In this document: one piece after another, positions 10,184 to 20,463 of the stretch | How positions within the stretch are numbered: position 1 is the first letter of the stretch | How the letters are laid out: the number at the start of each line of letters is the position of its first letter | From: Saccharomycopsis malanga | Lineage: Eukaryota; Ascomycota; Saccharomycetes; Ascoideales; Saccharomycopsidaceae | Direction: 5' to 3' | Assembly (NCBI GenBank): GCA_004014935.1 | Contig: CP025321.1 | Coordinates: 3,410,001-3,474,000, forward strand | DNA length: 64,000 nucleotides | Notes under the pieces: model-generated | Database searches by the model: none | What the model saw: only the letters and a program-made list of their open reading frames with translations | What the model was told of the DNA's origin: nothing | Translations under genes and position numbers: made by a program

Positions 10184-11260
10184 GATCTGACTTAGCTAGT
10201 TAATGTTTCTCGAATATATATATATATATATTTAATTAGTGGTTTTACAGTGGTTTTAAATAGATGTGTTTGCTATGGTTTTGTTAAACAGTGTGTGACT
10301 TAGTAGTTGAAAAGTAATGAAACTTCAATTTATCTTAATCTGACAATTTACAAACTTTTTGCAGTTTTAGCTTAAGAAGCAATGGCTTTTATTTATCTAT
10401 TTCGTTCTACAGGAATATATTTTTCCATGTGTTCTTTACTGATAGGTAAGGATGTAATACTTAAAATATTAATCAATTTCTACATACTTGCTTAACATAT
10501 AGTTTCCCAGAAGATTCAAATTTAATATTCTTATTTTATAAACTAAAAAGTTTTTGAAAATAAAGGAAACCTTCAATTACATTTTTTTACAATAGACTGT
10601 CTTCTCTGACATCCTTTAACATAAAATTAAACGTTATCAGGATAGCCAAAGAGGGTTATCAGAAACCGTTCCAAAAAGTCTTACCATTAACCAGCGTTCA
10701 CTCTTTTACTATACAGTAGTGAAAATCATCTCCCCGCTGCAACATGCCACTCACCTCATCACCAGACAAACATCGCACATAACCATTGGGCGATCTTCCA
10801 GTTTTTCGTCAATTTTCAGTGTTGCCACCCCTTGCGGCAATCTACTCCTTAATAGAACAACAGTGAAATATCAGAATACCAGCATTCAAGCGGCTGAATA
10901 ATATACATATATATATATACAATTTTGCTTGAATTTTCTGCTTCAGACGCCACTGGACGCATATTACGAATTTCAGCACTTTTGAGCCTTTCTTTGTTGT
11001 GCTCGTGGTATTTTTCTGCTGGGTTGCTGCCATTGCGATATTTTTCACGTATCCGTTGTCCTTGAGCGTTGAAATTTCCGATTTATATGGATTGCACCTA
11101 GCTTGTGTCATATTTTTTTATTCATCTGTGGCTTTGGATGTTATTTTAAGTGTTTATCTTACTGTTTGTCTTGTGATTCCCTCTTGTATTATATCTTTTC
11201 TTGTCAACTCCACTATTATATATTATACCGGTATAGCGGTAACTCCAGTCAATAAACAAT
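10184..11260. other. Intergenic
   Basis: About 1.1 kb containing the RBM42-like 3' flank, an (AT)n microsatellite at about 10214-10231 and another AT run near 10903-10919, then the promoter of the next gene. Overlapping short open stretches on both strands show no recognisable domain. Confidence 0.5.
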
Positions 11261-11980
11261 ATGGCTGCCACTCTACATATTGTTCCATCCAACACATTCA
11301 GCAAGAGAAAGCGTCTTCATGGAGAGCTTGATATAGGCGCCATAAACAATGACTTTTCCTACAAAAAAAGACTGAAGCATCAGAGTGGAAAGTACACTCC
11401 TCCACCTTCGTCTTCCGAGTCCTCGGGAATAAATTTTCCAGCCGGTGACTCGTTGGATGCCGGCTCCTTGGACAATACAGCTTATACATACTTCAACAGA
11501 GACATAAATAGTGTTCTGCCAAGTGCAGAACCGGATCTTCAAGACCAGAACCATGATAAACTCACGCCCAAAAAGAAGAGCACCAACAAAAAACAAACAA
11601 AAGTGAAGCTCCTGATTGATGTGAATCTTTCAAGTGATACTGGTCATAGTGATGCTATAGAAGAAAACCCAGATTACATTGCACTTTGCTCCACGTTGAA
11701 CATGCTTTATAAACAGCGCCAGAAGGCTCAAAATGATATTGTAGAGCTCTCAAAGTTGAAGAAACAATTGAAACAAAAACCTTTGGAACTACAGGCACTT
11801 TTAAGCGGCGACAACAAGCTTGCAAACAAGATACCTTCGAGAAACCAGATCGTTAAGTGTCCAACTATAGACTTCACAAAGTATGGTATTGCATACGAGG
11901 AGGAGCAGAATTATATCAATCAGCAGCTTGACTGTAATAAGCCTGAGTCTTTATTCAAAGTTTCCAGTCTTTTTGGTTGA
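11261..11980 (+). CDS. Uncharacterised nuclear-type protein with short coiled coil
   Basis: 239 residues that I do not recognise. The N-terminal half is polar and Ser/Pro-rich with basic clusters that could act as nuclear localisation signals (SKRKR at 14-18, YKKRLK, PKKKSTNKKQTK). A helical, coiled-coil-like segment follows at about 145-185 (LNMLYKQRQKAQNDIVELSK, LKKQLKQKPLELQALL). After it comes PTIDFTKYGIAYEEEQNYI, which looks like a conserved motif of a chromatin or transcription factor subunit, but I cannot name it. Codon use matches the neighbours and the frame is clean, so I take it as real. The ATG at 11261 is the first in frame. Confidence 0.7.
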   Translation: MAATLHIVPSNTFSKRKRLHGELDIGAINNDFSYKKRLKHQSGKYTPPPSSSESSGINFPAGDSLDAGSLDNTAYTYFNRDINSVLPSAEPDLQDQNHDKLTPKKKSTNKKQTKVKLLIDVNLSSDTGHSDAIEENPDYIALCSTLNMLYKQRQKAQNDIVELSKLKKQLKQKPLELQALLSGDNKLANKIPSRNQIVKCPTIDFTKYGIAYEEEQNYINQQLDCNKPESLFKVSSLFG

Positions 11981-12896
11981 AGTCCGTTTGTTGGTGGTAG
12001 GACATTCTTGGCTAACGCTCTATTTAATTCTTATGATCCCTTTTATACGTTTTAATGAATACATATATTGTTTTTTATTCCCTTTTTTGTATGGAAAAAT
12101 GTTAAAATTGGAACTTTTGTGTTTGAATATTATGTGTATGATATTTGAATGAAATCTTAAATAGAAGTTAATCCAACAGTCTCGTCATATAGTGATATGC
12201 GTAGGTTAAATTTTTGTAGCATGGAAGTAATCTTTTTGATTGCACATAAAATTTTGCAAATCTAACTGTCATTTAGAATCATTTTCAAAACTATCACAAA
12301 TTTTTGTGAATCCTTTCCTGCTTAACACTTAACAATCAGTGAGATCAAAATCATATTCCAAGATGCTGTTTGAATGTTTATTCAATCTGAAATATTACAA
12401 TGTGCACCATTGATATTTCACCTTTTTTCTTATATACCTGATAATGATTTCCTATGTATAATTAATGCCAAGGTTAAACCCCCTCCATTCCCTCCTAAAT
12501 GAGCGTTCATCAACTAACAATTACTCGTCTTTTATTCCCATTCTGTCAAATACTAAGTAGACTTAAACACCAGTACTATTGTCCACGGGTAACGCCCAGC
12601 GAAACGGTACGTCAAGACGGTTTTTCTCGATTCCATGCTTTCAGACACAGCCTAACTATAGTAGCACTATATATTCTACACCTGTTATTTTAGGCCGTGT
12701 TGATTTTGAAGGAATACGCTGTTCTCTTACCGCGCATGTCAAGCGGATTGATTTATACAGCGTTAAAGGTAATAAATATTACCAGTGAAAAGAAGGCTAT
12801 ATAATAATACATTATTCTACATCAGGATAATCTCTAGTTCAATTTCAAAATATTATATAGTACCATAATTTCAAATCGTCACGTTTACAAGACGGC
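11981..12896. other. Intergenic, promoter of OCRL-like gene
   Basis: 0.9 kb spacer between two plus-strand genes. It holds the 3' flank of the unrecognised gene and the promoter of the phosphatase gene, including a Reb1-type motif at 12587-12593. Two overlapping 60-70 codon open stretches near 12499-12788 look fortuitous. Confidence 0.5.
12587..12593. promoter_or_regulatory. Reb1-type motif upstream of OCRL-like gene
   Basis: CGGGTAA (within ACGGGTAAC) about 300 bp upstream of the phosphatase ATG. Same heptamer as at six other promoters here; binding is inferred. Confidence 0.45.
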
Positions 12897-15800
12897 ATGG
12901 AATTAATAACTGATAATACCAAGCTTTGGTATTTTCCACCGGATTCAGAGGATGATGTTCCTCGATATGCAATCCAATCGAAAACTACCACCACCGATAT
13001 AGAAGATGGTAATACAGAAGAGAAACCCATTTTCAAGCTTTATGATGAAATTCTTCCTTTACTTCCGGGAGACATTTTGAAAATACAGCCTCTTCGGGTG
13101 AATTCTGATAAGATGCAGGTGTTTTTTAAGAACAATTCCATTGGGATTGTTGATTTCGATAACGATGAGGCAGAAGACAGATTAACAAATTTTGTAGCTC
13201 AATGGAAAAATGGGCTCAAGTTTTTGGATCAGACCAATAGTACCGAGAATCTTTCTGAATTGCGAAGTCTACGGATGAAGGAAGAAAAAAAGCGTCAGAA
13301 AATCGAGTTATTTAGATTTTTATGTACCAATTTGCGCAGTTATATCAAGCCTAATGATATCAACGTTAGAATTGTTTCTTGGAATTTGCAGGGGCAATCG
13401 AGAGCGTTTGAAAAGGAAAAGGAAAATATAAAAAAACTTCTAGGTATTGGGAATGGCAATCCATCCGGACCTGACATATATGTGGTAAATCTTCAAGAAA
13501 CCATTGTCTTGAATACACTTTCGTTCTATTCCTCTCCAGTGCTTGTGAATGAATGGGCAAATTTCATTCTTGGTATATTGAATGACAGTCCTGTCAATTC
13601 CCGTCCTACCAGTGCCAGTTCCAACTTGCACACTTCCGACAGAATTCTCATGGACGAGAAGGACTCTTCAAAGTATGAGTACTTGGTGGATAATCGGCTT
13701 GTGGGTCTTACCACCATAGTTTTTGTACGTCGGTATTTGAAAAAACAAATATCCAATATTGAGGTATCAACCACCGGCACTGGTATCCTCAGTATGTTCG
13801 GAAACAAAGGGGCTATATTGATCAAATTCACATTCAGTTATGATAAGGATATTCTTCAATATTTGAGTGATGACAGTAATGATTTGTCCGAGGAAGAAAA
13901 AAAACAGGTTATCCATGGCTATAAATTCGTTCTCATTAATGCTCATTTAACAGCAGGAGATAATAACTTGAGTAAGAGAAAAAAAGAACTCCAAGCCATT
14001 GAACGAAATCTTAATCTAAAAGAATATTATTCAAATGATAATATATATTTGGTAAATCCTCTTCTTACCAATGAATACTATAATACCAACGAAATAGATT
14101 CATTCAAGTTCACTGACCAAGAGACCATCAGAGATAACAAATTAATTAGCTTAGAAGACTTGTCTGGATCATCAGACCTTTTAGCAGATTCCAAGAAAAA
14201 CTCAACCTCTTCCTTAACTACCCCCCGTACTAACAGAGGCGAAAAGTTTCAGGACATCCCCTTATCCGGCACAAATAATAAAAAAATAGAAGATTATGAT
14301 GATGAAACACATATTGGGTCTGAGAAAACCCCTGGGTCAAGATTGATTTCTCCTGCATCTCCCACATTTTCTATTGATCCTACTGCTCCTTTTAAAAACT
14401 TGATTTCATCCCGGCAGTCTTCTTCAGGCCAAATGTCTTCCATGTTCAATGATTGCTTTATCTTATTTGGAGGGGATCTCAATTTTAGACTATTGGCAAA
14501 TACAGATGATGAAATAAAAGAGTTGCTCATAGATAAGAAAATTGATGAACTTCTTTCTAAAGACACGTTGAACTTGGAAAAGAATAATTCAAACATCTTG
14601 TCAGGATTCGTGGAGCCTCCTATTGAGTTTTTGCCTACTTATAAGGTGAAAGTGGCTAGTGTTCCTAATTTAAACGATTCAACAGCCAACGAAGAGCCTC
14701 AGGTTGAGGACCTTTCAGTAAATTCTGATGAAGATTTGCCTTACGATTTTAGCAGAGTGCCCGCGTATTGCGACCGTATTTTTTATAGCGAGTTGAACTC
14801 AGACGAAGAGGAAAAGAAACATATTAGGGTCAACGAGTATAACAGTGTTTTTGATACTCAGGTGAGCGATCATAAACCTATATATTTGGACTTAACGTTG
14901 GAAAAACTTCAACTTATTGATTTTGACGAACGATACAAACTTATGAAAAACTTTTTAAAAGACATTGATCATCAAGAAAATTCCAACAAACCACTAGCAG
15001 AGGTGTCACCTATCGAGATCAAAGCTTCTGAGTTGAAGTGTTTGCACAGACCGAAAGAGTACGAGTTTGTAATAACTAACAAGGGCAAAAAAAAGTTCTC
15101 ATGGGAAATTGTTAATTACGATGAACAAATGCCTCAGAACTTCATTCAAGTGGAAACAACTAATAATTCAACTCATATAAATGAAAATTATTTACGAGAA
15201 CCTTTGATTGAAATATCTAATACCAAGGGAATCATTCCTGCTAATGGAATATCCAAAATTAAAATTAAATTGAACTCCTTATCTATAGGAATTAAGAAGA
15301 TCAACGCGTCATTGATTTTGAGAGTGATAGGTAGTAAAGACTTTTTTCTCAGTTGTGAGTTCACTACGGCTCCGTCTCTTTTTGGTGAATCCTTAGACTT
15401 GCTCAATAACATCAAAGGCTTTGGCTCATCTTCGGGCATACCTCCTTCTATATATGAGCTTATAAACTATTTGAGCAATCATCTCAATGAGGATATGTTC
15501 AATGATATATATGATTTTAATAACCCAGCTGAACTTGGTCCGAAAATCTTGAATGATTTGGATTTGTCCATACGTGAACAGTTGGAAAACAACGGAGCGT
15601 TGGACCAAGAATACATGAACCAGACTGACAAGTTTGACATTGGTTATAATTCCAACTCCAAAGTGATTACTCGAACTCTTTTATTGCTCCTCAACAACCT
15701 TGATGGTGGAATAATCCCTAAGGAATTTTCGTTATTTATTCTCGATGAAATCACCTTACCTTCAATTTTTGCCGCGTTCAACTTCAATAGCAAAGCAAAA

Positions 15801-16145
15801 TTTGAACTCCAAAGCGATATTACCACTAAGATCCTTGAATATCTTCCTGGTCTAAGAGCTAATGTATTTATGTACATTTGCTCTTTCTTAACATTATATC
15901 TCAGTCAATTTGAAAACAAGAATAGCGGTAATAATGCCAACGCAAACATTGCAAGCAATCGCAGAAACTCCACATCATCATCGATACTTTCTGGAAGAAA
16001 CCCAGTTGCCAATAACTCTACGGGTCACGCTATCGACAGAAACAGTTTGGTGGCATTGTTTGAAGATGCTCTTATAAACTTGCCAAACGATGCATCTAGA
16101 GCGGTAAGAAGCAAGAGAAGAGAGGTGTTGAAAATATTACTATGA
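12897..16145 (+). CDS. OCRL/INPP5B-type inositol polyphosphate 5-phosphatase
   Basis: 1082 residues. The type II 5-phosphatase domain runs from about residue 155 to 670 with all catalytic blocks: RIVSWNLQGQ, VVNLQET, GNKGAILIKF, INAHLTAG, FGGDLNFRL (about 524-532), RVPAYCDRIFY (about 620-630) and SDHKPIYLDL (about 656-665). About 120 polar, low-complexity residues interrupt the domain between NAHLTAG and GGDLNFRL. An ASH-like beta region follows (about 700-830), and the last 220 residues (GIPPSIYELINYL, RTLLLLLNNLDGGIIPKEF) resemble the RhoGAP-like domain of OCRL/INPP5B. The protein should dephosphorylate PI(4,5)P2 on endosomal or Golgi membranes. S. cerevisiae has Inp51-54 but, as far as I know, no protein with this ASH-RhoGAP tail. 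The catalytic residues look intact. Confidence 0.85.
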   Translation: MELITDNTKLWYFPPDSEDDVPRYAIQSKTTTTDIEDGNTEEKPIFKLYDEILPLLPGDILKIQPLRVNSDKMQVFFKNNSIGIVDFDNDEAEDRLTNFVAQWKNGLKFLDQTNSTENLSELRSLRMKEEKKRQKIELFRFLCTNLRSYIKPNDINVRIVSWNLQGQSRAFEKEKENIKKLLGIGNGNPSGPDIYVVNLQETIVLNTLSFYSSPVLVNEWANFILGILNDSPVNSRPTSASSNLHTSDRILMDEKDSSKYEYLVDNRLVGLTTIVFVRRYLKKQISNIEVSTTGTGILSMFGNKGAILIKFTFSYDKDILQYLSDDSNDLSEEEKKQVIHGYKFVLINAHLTAGDNNLSKRKKELQAIERNLNLKEYYSNDNIYLVNPLLTNEYYNTNEIDSFKFTDQETIRDNKLISLEDLSGSSDLLADSKKNSTSSLTTPRTNRGEKFQDIPLSGTNNKKIEDYDDETHIGSEKTPGSRLISPASPTFSIDPTAPFKNLISSRQSSSGQMSSMFNDCFILFGGDLNFRLLANTDDEIKELLIDKKIDELLSKDTLNLEKNNSNILSGFVEPPIEFLPTYKVKVASVPNLNDSTANEEPQVEDLSVNSDEDLPYDFSRVPAYCDRIFYSELNSDEEEKKHIRVNEYNSVFDTQVSDHKPIYLDLTLEKLQLIDFDERYKLMKNFLKDIDHQENSNKPLAEVSPIEIKASELKCLHRPKEYEFVITNKGKKKFSWEIVNYDEQMPQNFIQVETTNNSTHINENYLREPLIEISNTKGIIPANGISKIKIKLNSLSIGIKKINASLILRVIGSKDFFLSCEFTTAPSLFGESLDLLNNIKGFGSSSGIPPSIYELINYLSNHLNEDMFNDIYDFNNPAELGPKILNDLDLSIREQLENNGALDQEYMNQTDKFDIGYNSNSKVITRTLLLLLNNLDGGIIPKEFSLFILDEITLPSIFAAFNFNSKAKFELQSDITTKILEYLPGLRANVFMYICSFLTLYLSQFENKNSGNNANANIASNRRNSTSSSILSGRNPVANNSTGHAIDRNSLVALFEDALINLPNDASRAVRSKRREVLKILL

Positions 16146-17121
16146 GAAGAGTTTCTCAGTTCATTTCTTTTTTTAAATAGTTTATAGCATATTATTCTAC
16201 TTTCTCGCTTTTCATGTCGACCTGAATGATTTTTGAGCTTTTGTGCTGCTATAATGTTAACAAGGGGCTATTCTCCACCTACTTGTTCTTTACTATTATT
16301 ATGGAACAATAACTGGCAATGATAATCAAATATTTTTTTTAATCTCAATACGGTAACACCCCACCAAACTTGAATGTTCATAAAAAAAGTAGTAAATCAT
16401 TGTTTTACATACACATACACACACAGAGAGAGAGAGATATTCTCAAAGTAAAAACTAGAGTCCAATTCTGATCAACTCCAAAATTACCAGCTTATAGAAG
16501 CTCAATGTTGAAAATGCAATACTGGAAATGCGTGCACTTTTACATTATTTTGGATATAAGCCACGTTTTGTAGTTTTAATAATGATAAAACCTCGCAGGA
16601 ATCCTTAGATAACCTGTTTCCGTAATGTTTTAGCCATATTTTGACACACATAATAGCTCTAGAGTAAATTTAAACACTTGGATTCCTGTTCCCAGTAGCT
16701 TTATTCACCCCGAGTGTGTTTCTATCACTCAGTCGCATTTCAAAAGTAGCAAACAATAAATTTCTCATCAAGTGTCCTAACATGTTAGTAATAAAGTAAA
16801 GCCTTTTGATGTGACAAAATCTTTATAAATGCTGAACAATCTGCATAATATGAGTTCTTGTTTTGGGCATAACAGTTACTTGTGTTCCCAACATTCTTTC
16901 ATCCGTTTTATCATCATTAAAACACATCTGTAAAATACTTTATAGTACTGCACATTGCTATAATACTATGACAAAGTACAAGCTACTTAATCAATTGGCA
17001 CTACACTACATATAAACTAGCCTCCAACCCTTTTCAATATACGCTTGAATAGCTACAGTAGGTAATTGTAATCATTTACTGCTTACGATGTAGAAAGAAA
17101 TGGGGAGATATCATACATTTG
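16146..17121. other. Intergenic, 3' flanks of two convergent genes
   Basis: About 1 kb between convergent genes, so no promoter is required here. It contains a (CA)n-(GA)n simple repeat at about 16405-16438. No open stretch over 60 codons. Nothing else seen. Confidence 0.55.
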
Positions 17122-19458
17122 TCAATCAAACACTACTACTTCCAATAACTTGCCACAGTCAAAGCTTTCACCTGAGGTGATATCGATGATCTTGACCCCT
17201 TGTAAACTGAAGATGCCTTTTTCGATGGCAATTAAATTGATTTCAGTTTCAAAGACAGAGTAATGGTCGAAAGGACCAATACGAACATCGTTATTCAAGC
17301 AAATAATACCTGTAGGAGTGAGCTTAGTTTGATTAAAGACCTTTGTCAAGTTGATGGAGTTTGGTGAGTCGGCATGGGTAACATAAGGATATATAATTTG
17401 ATTTTTATGGATTTTATTATGTGAACCATTGAAACTCTTGTTCAAAGATGTAGAGCCTCCTGCAGTTATCGTGTTGTGTGACGATGAGGAAAAGTTGCTA
17501 TTGGTGTTTCCCCCAAGGTTTGCGGTAAGAAAAGAATGGTTATTATTATCTTTCGGCTGTATATAAAGAGACAAATTGAGAATTTTGTGTGACTTATTAA
17601 TAGCCTGGATTTTCCACTTGAAAATTTGACCTACTTTAACATTGGTGGTTCCATGGAAAGAGAGAATAAGCCCATTGAGTACCGACAGTTTGGATGTTCT
17701 TGGGATGTTGACAGTTAGAGAAGCCGATGTTGTTCTGGTTTGATTTTTAAGTTTCTGATGGAGAGATTCTGAGTCTTGATCTAATGAATTTGAAGCAGAT
17801 TCTCTATAAACACCCATAGAAAATGAGGTGGAATTTAGCAATGGTGATGTGACTCTAGAAGACAGTTGTTGTTGAGGAGGTTCAAACTTGTTTGGTTGGG
17901 GTGAACTAGTGGATAGAGAAGATATTATAGAGTTGCTACTGCCACTAGCACCTCTTTGCCAAACATGTTGTTTTCCTTGAGACAAGTTGCCTGTACTATT
18001 GTTACTACTGGAGATGCTACTAGAGTTCACCGATTTGCCGTATTGGGATTTCAAGGCTGTGCTAGTAGGAGGGGCAACAATACTAAAGTCAACCAACGTG
18101 TTCCACCGGGTAGTGATTCTATTGGAGTTTGCTGAAAAGTCTGGAAGAAGATTGCCTTTGGTGCTACTTTTAGGCACAGGCTGGGATATCAAAGTGATCA
18201 TAATAGGTTTTTTTGTCAAGTTTTCAGAACTGTTGTTGTTGATCAACTCATAAATAAAATTGAGATTATCATTGTAATTGATTTCAATAGGGAAATTCTG
18301 CAATATAGAAGGGATCAATGGTTTTATAGAGCCATTGGGAAACTCAAGATCTATCTCTAACAAGTTCAAAGACATTCCAATTTTGTTAAGTTCTTTAGAA
18401 GACTCAATTTCCAAAGTTGTAAGCAAAATATCATTACGACCTGCTGGCTTGGTACATTTAAGCCTCATATTAAGAACAGGATACACGGGCAAGAGAATCT
18501 TTGCATTTAAATTGATGATAGGTGACACTGTATCGTCATTGTTAGCATTGGAATATGTGGATATTATAGATGAACGTTTATTTCCATTGGCTGCTGAACC
18601 CGACACAGACGTTGCCATATGACTCAAGATTCCTGGATCGCTGGTTTGATCAAGTGACTCGCTGCTAGACGAATGATCTGAAAGTTTGGACACCGGAAGC
18701 ACAGGAGTGTCAAATGTTTGTAGAATAGGATCGCATTTTATCTGGGGCACAAGTCCCTGGAGTAAGTTTTGTTCTTGTGCCGGCCGATATACTTTTTGCA
18801 AAGTAATTTCATCAGTGCTACTGTTTTCGTGAAGCATAATCTTGCTAGTTGCAGCAGATGAAAGAGTATCGAAAAGCTTCGCGTTTTGAATAATCTTTTG
18901 ATAGTTGGCAAGAGTGAGAAGAATCGAAATGATGATTTCAGGACTGTTTATTTTACGTTTAGGGTAGCTTATTGGTAGCACAAATTTCCAGATAGAAACG
19001 AACTGGACAGCCTGTTTCTCACCAGATTTAGTTGAAAATTCTCTTCCCTCATCAGTTGCACTAGGCTCCTCTGCGTCTGACTCGTCGCTCAAAGGAATCG
19101 CTTCGCTGTATATACAATCCTGATAACTGTAGTTGAAACTTTTGATTTGGAAATTGTCATAGACACCCATCTGACTGTGAGAGCCGTCGTTCGTCTTTGA
19201 GGGACGACGGTGGCCATTTGATGGATGCACCGAAAGATCAATAGATACAAACAGACGCCTGAGTGTAGAAAAGTAGATTTCCTGCTCCTGGGGCGTGAGA
19301 TAGTCCTCGTTTGTTAGCACGACATAGCCCGTCACCGCTTCATCAAAAAACGCATTCTGTCTATTGGTAGAGGCATGGAGATGCTCTAGAAATTCCAGTA
19401 AAGACAGCGATTCATATTGTTCGACACTGAAGGTCGGCAAAAAGACTTTCAAATCCAT
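17122..19458 (-). CDS. TRS65: TRAPPII complex subunit Trs65
   Basis: 778 residues, longer than S. cerevisiae Trs65/Kre11 (about 560) because of Ser/Asn-rich inserts (about 260-300 and 480-600). TRAPPII is the Golgi guanine-nucleotide exchange factor for Ypt31/32, and Trs65 helps it oligomerise and bind Arf1. The C-terminal beta-sandwich region (about 615-778) has the family pattern: LNGLILSFHG, GQIFKWKIQAINKS, then GIICLNNDVRIGPF, ETEINLIAIEKGIFSLQGVK and a final GKLLEVVV. The N-terminus FLPTFSVEQYESLSLLEFL also fits. The start ATG at 19456-19458 is first in frame. Identification rests on remembered family patterns. Confidence 0.8.
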   Translation of the reverse strand: MDLKVFLPTFSVEQYESLSLLEFLEHLHASTNRQNAFFDEAVTGYVVLTNEDYLTPQEQEIYFSTLRRLFVSIDLSVHPSNGHRRPSKTNDGSHSQMGVYDNFQIKSFNYSYQDCIYSEAIPLSDESDAEEPSATDEGREFSTKSGEKQAVQFVSIWKFVLPISYPKRKINSPEIIISILLTLANYQKIIQNAKLFDTLSSAATSKIMLHENSSTDEITLQKVYRPAQEQNLLQGLVPQIKCDPILQTFDTPVLPVSKLSDHSSSSESLDQTSDPGILSHMATSVSGSAANGNKRSSIISTYSNANNDDTVSPIINLNAKILLPVYPVLNMRLKCTKPAGRNDILLTTLEIESSKELNKIGMSLNLLEIDLEFPNGSIKPLIPSILQNFPIEINYNDNLNFIYELINNNSSENLTKKPIMITLISQPVPKSSTKGNLLPDFSANSNRITTRWNTLVDFSIVAPPTSTALKSQYGKSVNSSSISSSNNSTGNLSQGKQHVWQRGASGSSNSIISSLSTSSPQPNKFEPPQQQLSSRVTSPLLNSTSFSMGVYRESASNSLDQDSESLHQKLKNQTRTTSASLTVNIPRTSKLSVLNGLILSFHGTTNVKVGQIFKWKIQAINKSHKILNLSLYIQPKDNNNHSFLTANLGGNTNSNFSSSSHNTITAGGSTSLNKSFNGSHNKIHKNQIIYPYVTHADSPNSINLTKVFNQTKLTPTGIICLNNDVRIGPFDHYSVFETEINLIAIEKGIFSLQGVKIIDITSGESFDCGKLLEVVVFD

Positions 19459-20463
19459 GTTTGGATAATATTTTGTTGTTCTGCTCTGCCAGTCTCTTCT
19501 GGTATTTAAGAACTCTCTTTAACACCCTGTTAATCTGATGTTTTTCACCAACGGTGTCCTTTAGTGCCGATTAGCAAAAAATGTACACTGCTGCTGATAT
19601 GGAGACACCCCAATATAGGATGTACTATAGCTGAGAAGTCAACTTGAACTGTAGTTATTACATTTTGGAGATTTTAGTTGAGCAAATGTTCAGTTTTGGT
19701 AAAAATATTGAGCAAAAAAGCTGTCAATATTATTATATGATAATTTCGTGTAAATTGTAATCTTGTATTAAAAAAGTGAAAAACAGAACCATAAATTCAA
19801 ACAAGTTGAAATACTAGACAAAATAAACATTTGTTGGACAAAAATTGGGATTTTAAATCCAAACACTCCTTGATGATCCTGAATCCGTTATGAACAGTAT
19901 TGCCAAGGAACTCAAGACAGTTGTGAAAAAAATTGTATGTATGTAGAGTTGATTTCTCAAACAAACGGAAAACTAATAAGTAAAATCAAGTCTATATTAC
20001 GTTTTCTATTAGTACTCTCAAATTATGAGTCTCATTATGGTGCTGTATCTTCTTATTTATAGTTTTTACAGAAAAGAAAAAACTTCTTTTTACTGAATTT
20101 TTACAATAATACCAGAACTATGAAGAAACAAAGCGAGATTCAGTGTGGCCATACTCATTCATTTCACCCAGGATTTTTATCTTCAAGTGTTGTAGTCATA
20201 GTTAGTATCTATATATCTCAGCAAATAAGACAGTATCCGTAGTTCTCTTAGCACTAGTTGTACATTTCCTTAACTTACTATGGCGCATTCTTATTTCCTG
20301 ACTCGGGCGAATCCCGAGTCAACAAAGATAGCGCGATATTAAGGTTGAAATTTTGTCACATATGAGTCGAGCTATTTCTTTGATTTTGAGCTGAATAATA
20401 GTTAATTTCTCAATAAATTAACCATTCATTATTAATCTGCACACTAGAATACATCAGAAAACT
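19459..20463. other. Divergent promoter region of TRS65 and GCV3
   Basis: 1 kb between divergent genes. The GCV3-proximal end carries a perfect inverted repeat with two TGACTC sites (listed separately). The rest is AT-rich; no open stretch deserves a gene call. Confidence 0.6.
20299..20321. promoter_or_regulatory. Perfect inverted repeat with paired TGACTC sites, GCV3 promoter
   Basis: Arms TGACTCGGG (20299-20307) and CCCGAGTCA (20313-20321) are exact reverse complements around the 5-nt spacer CGAAT, 142 bp upstream of the GCV3 ATG. TGACTC is the core bound by Gcn4 and by Bas1, and in S. cerevisiae the glycine-cleavage genes respond to both (general amino-acid control and the Bas1/Bas2 one-carbon circuit). 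I infer an operator for one or both; the GC-rich inner arms are unusual in this AT-rich spacer and may add specificity. Confidence 0.6.
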
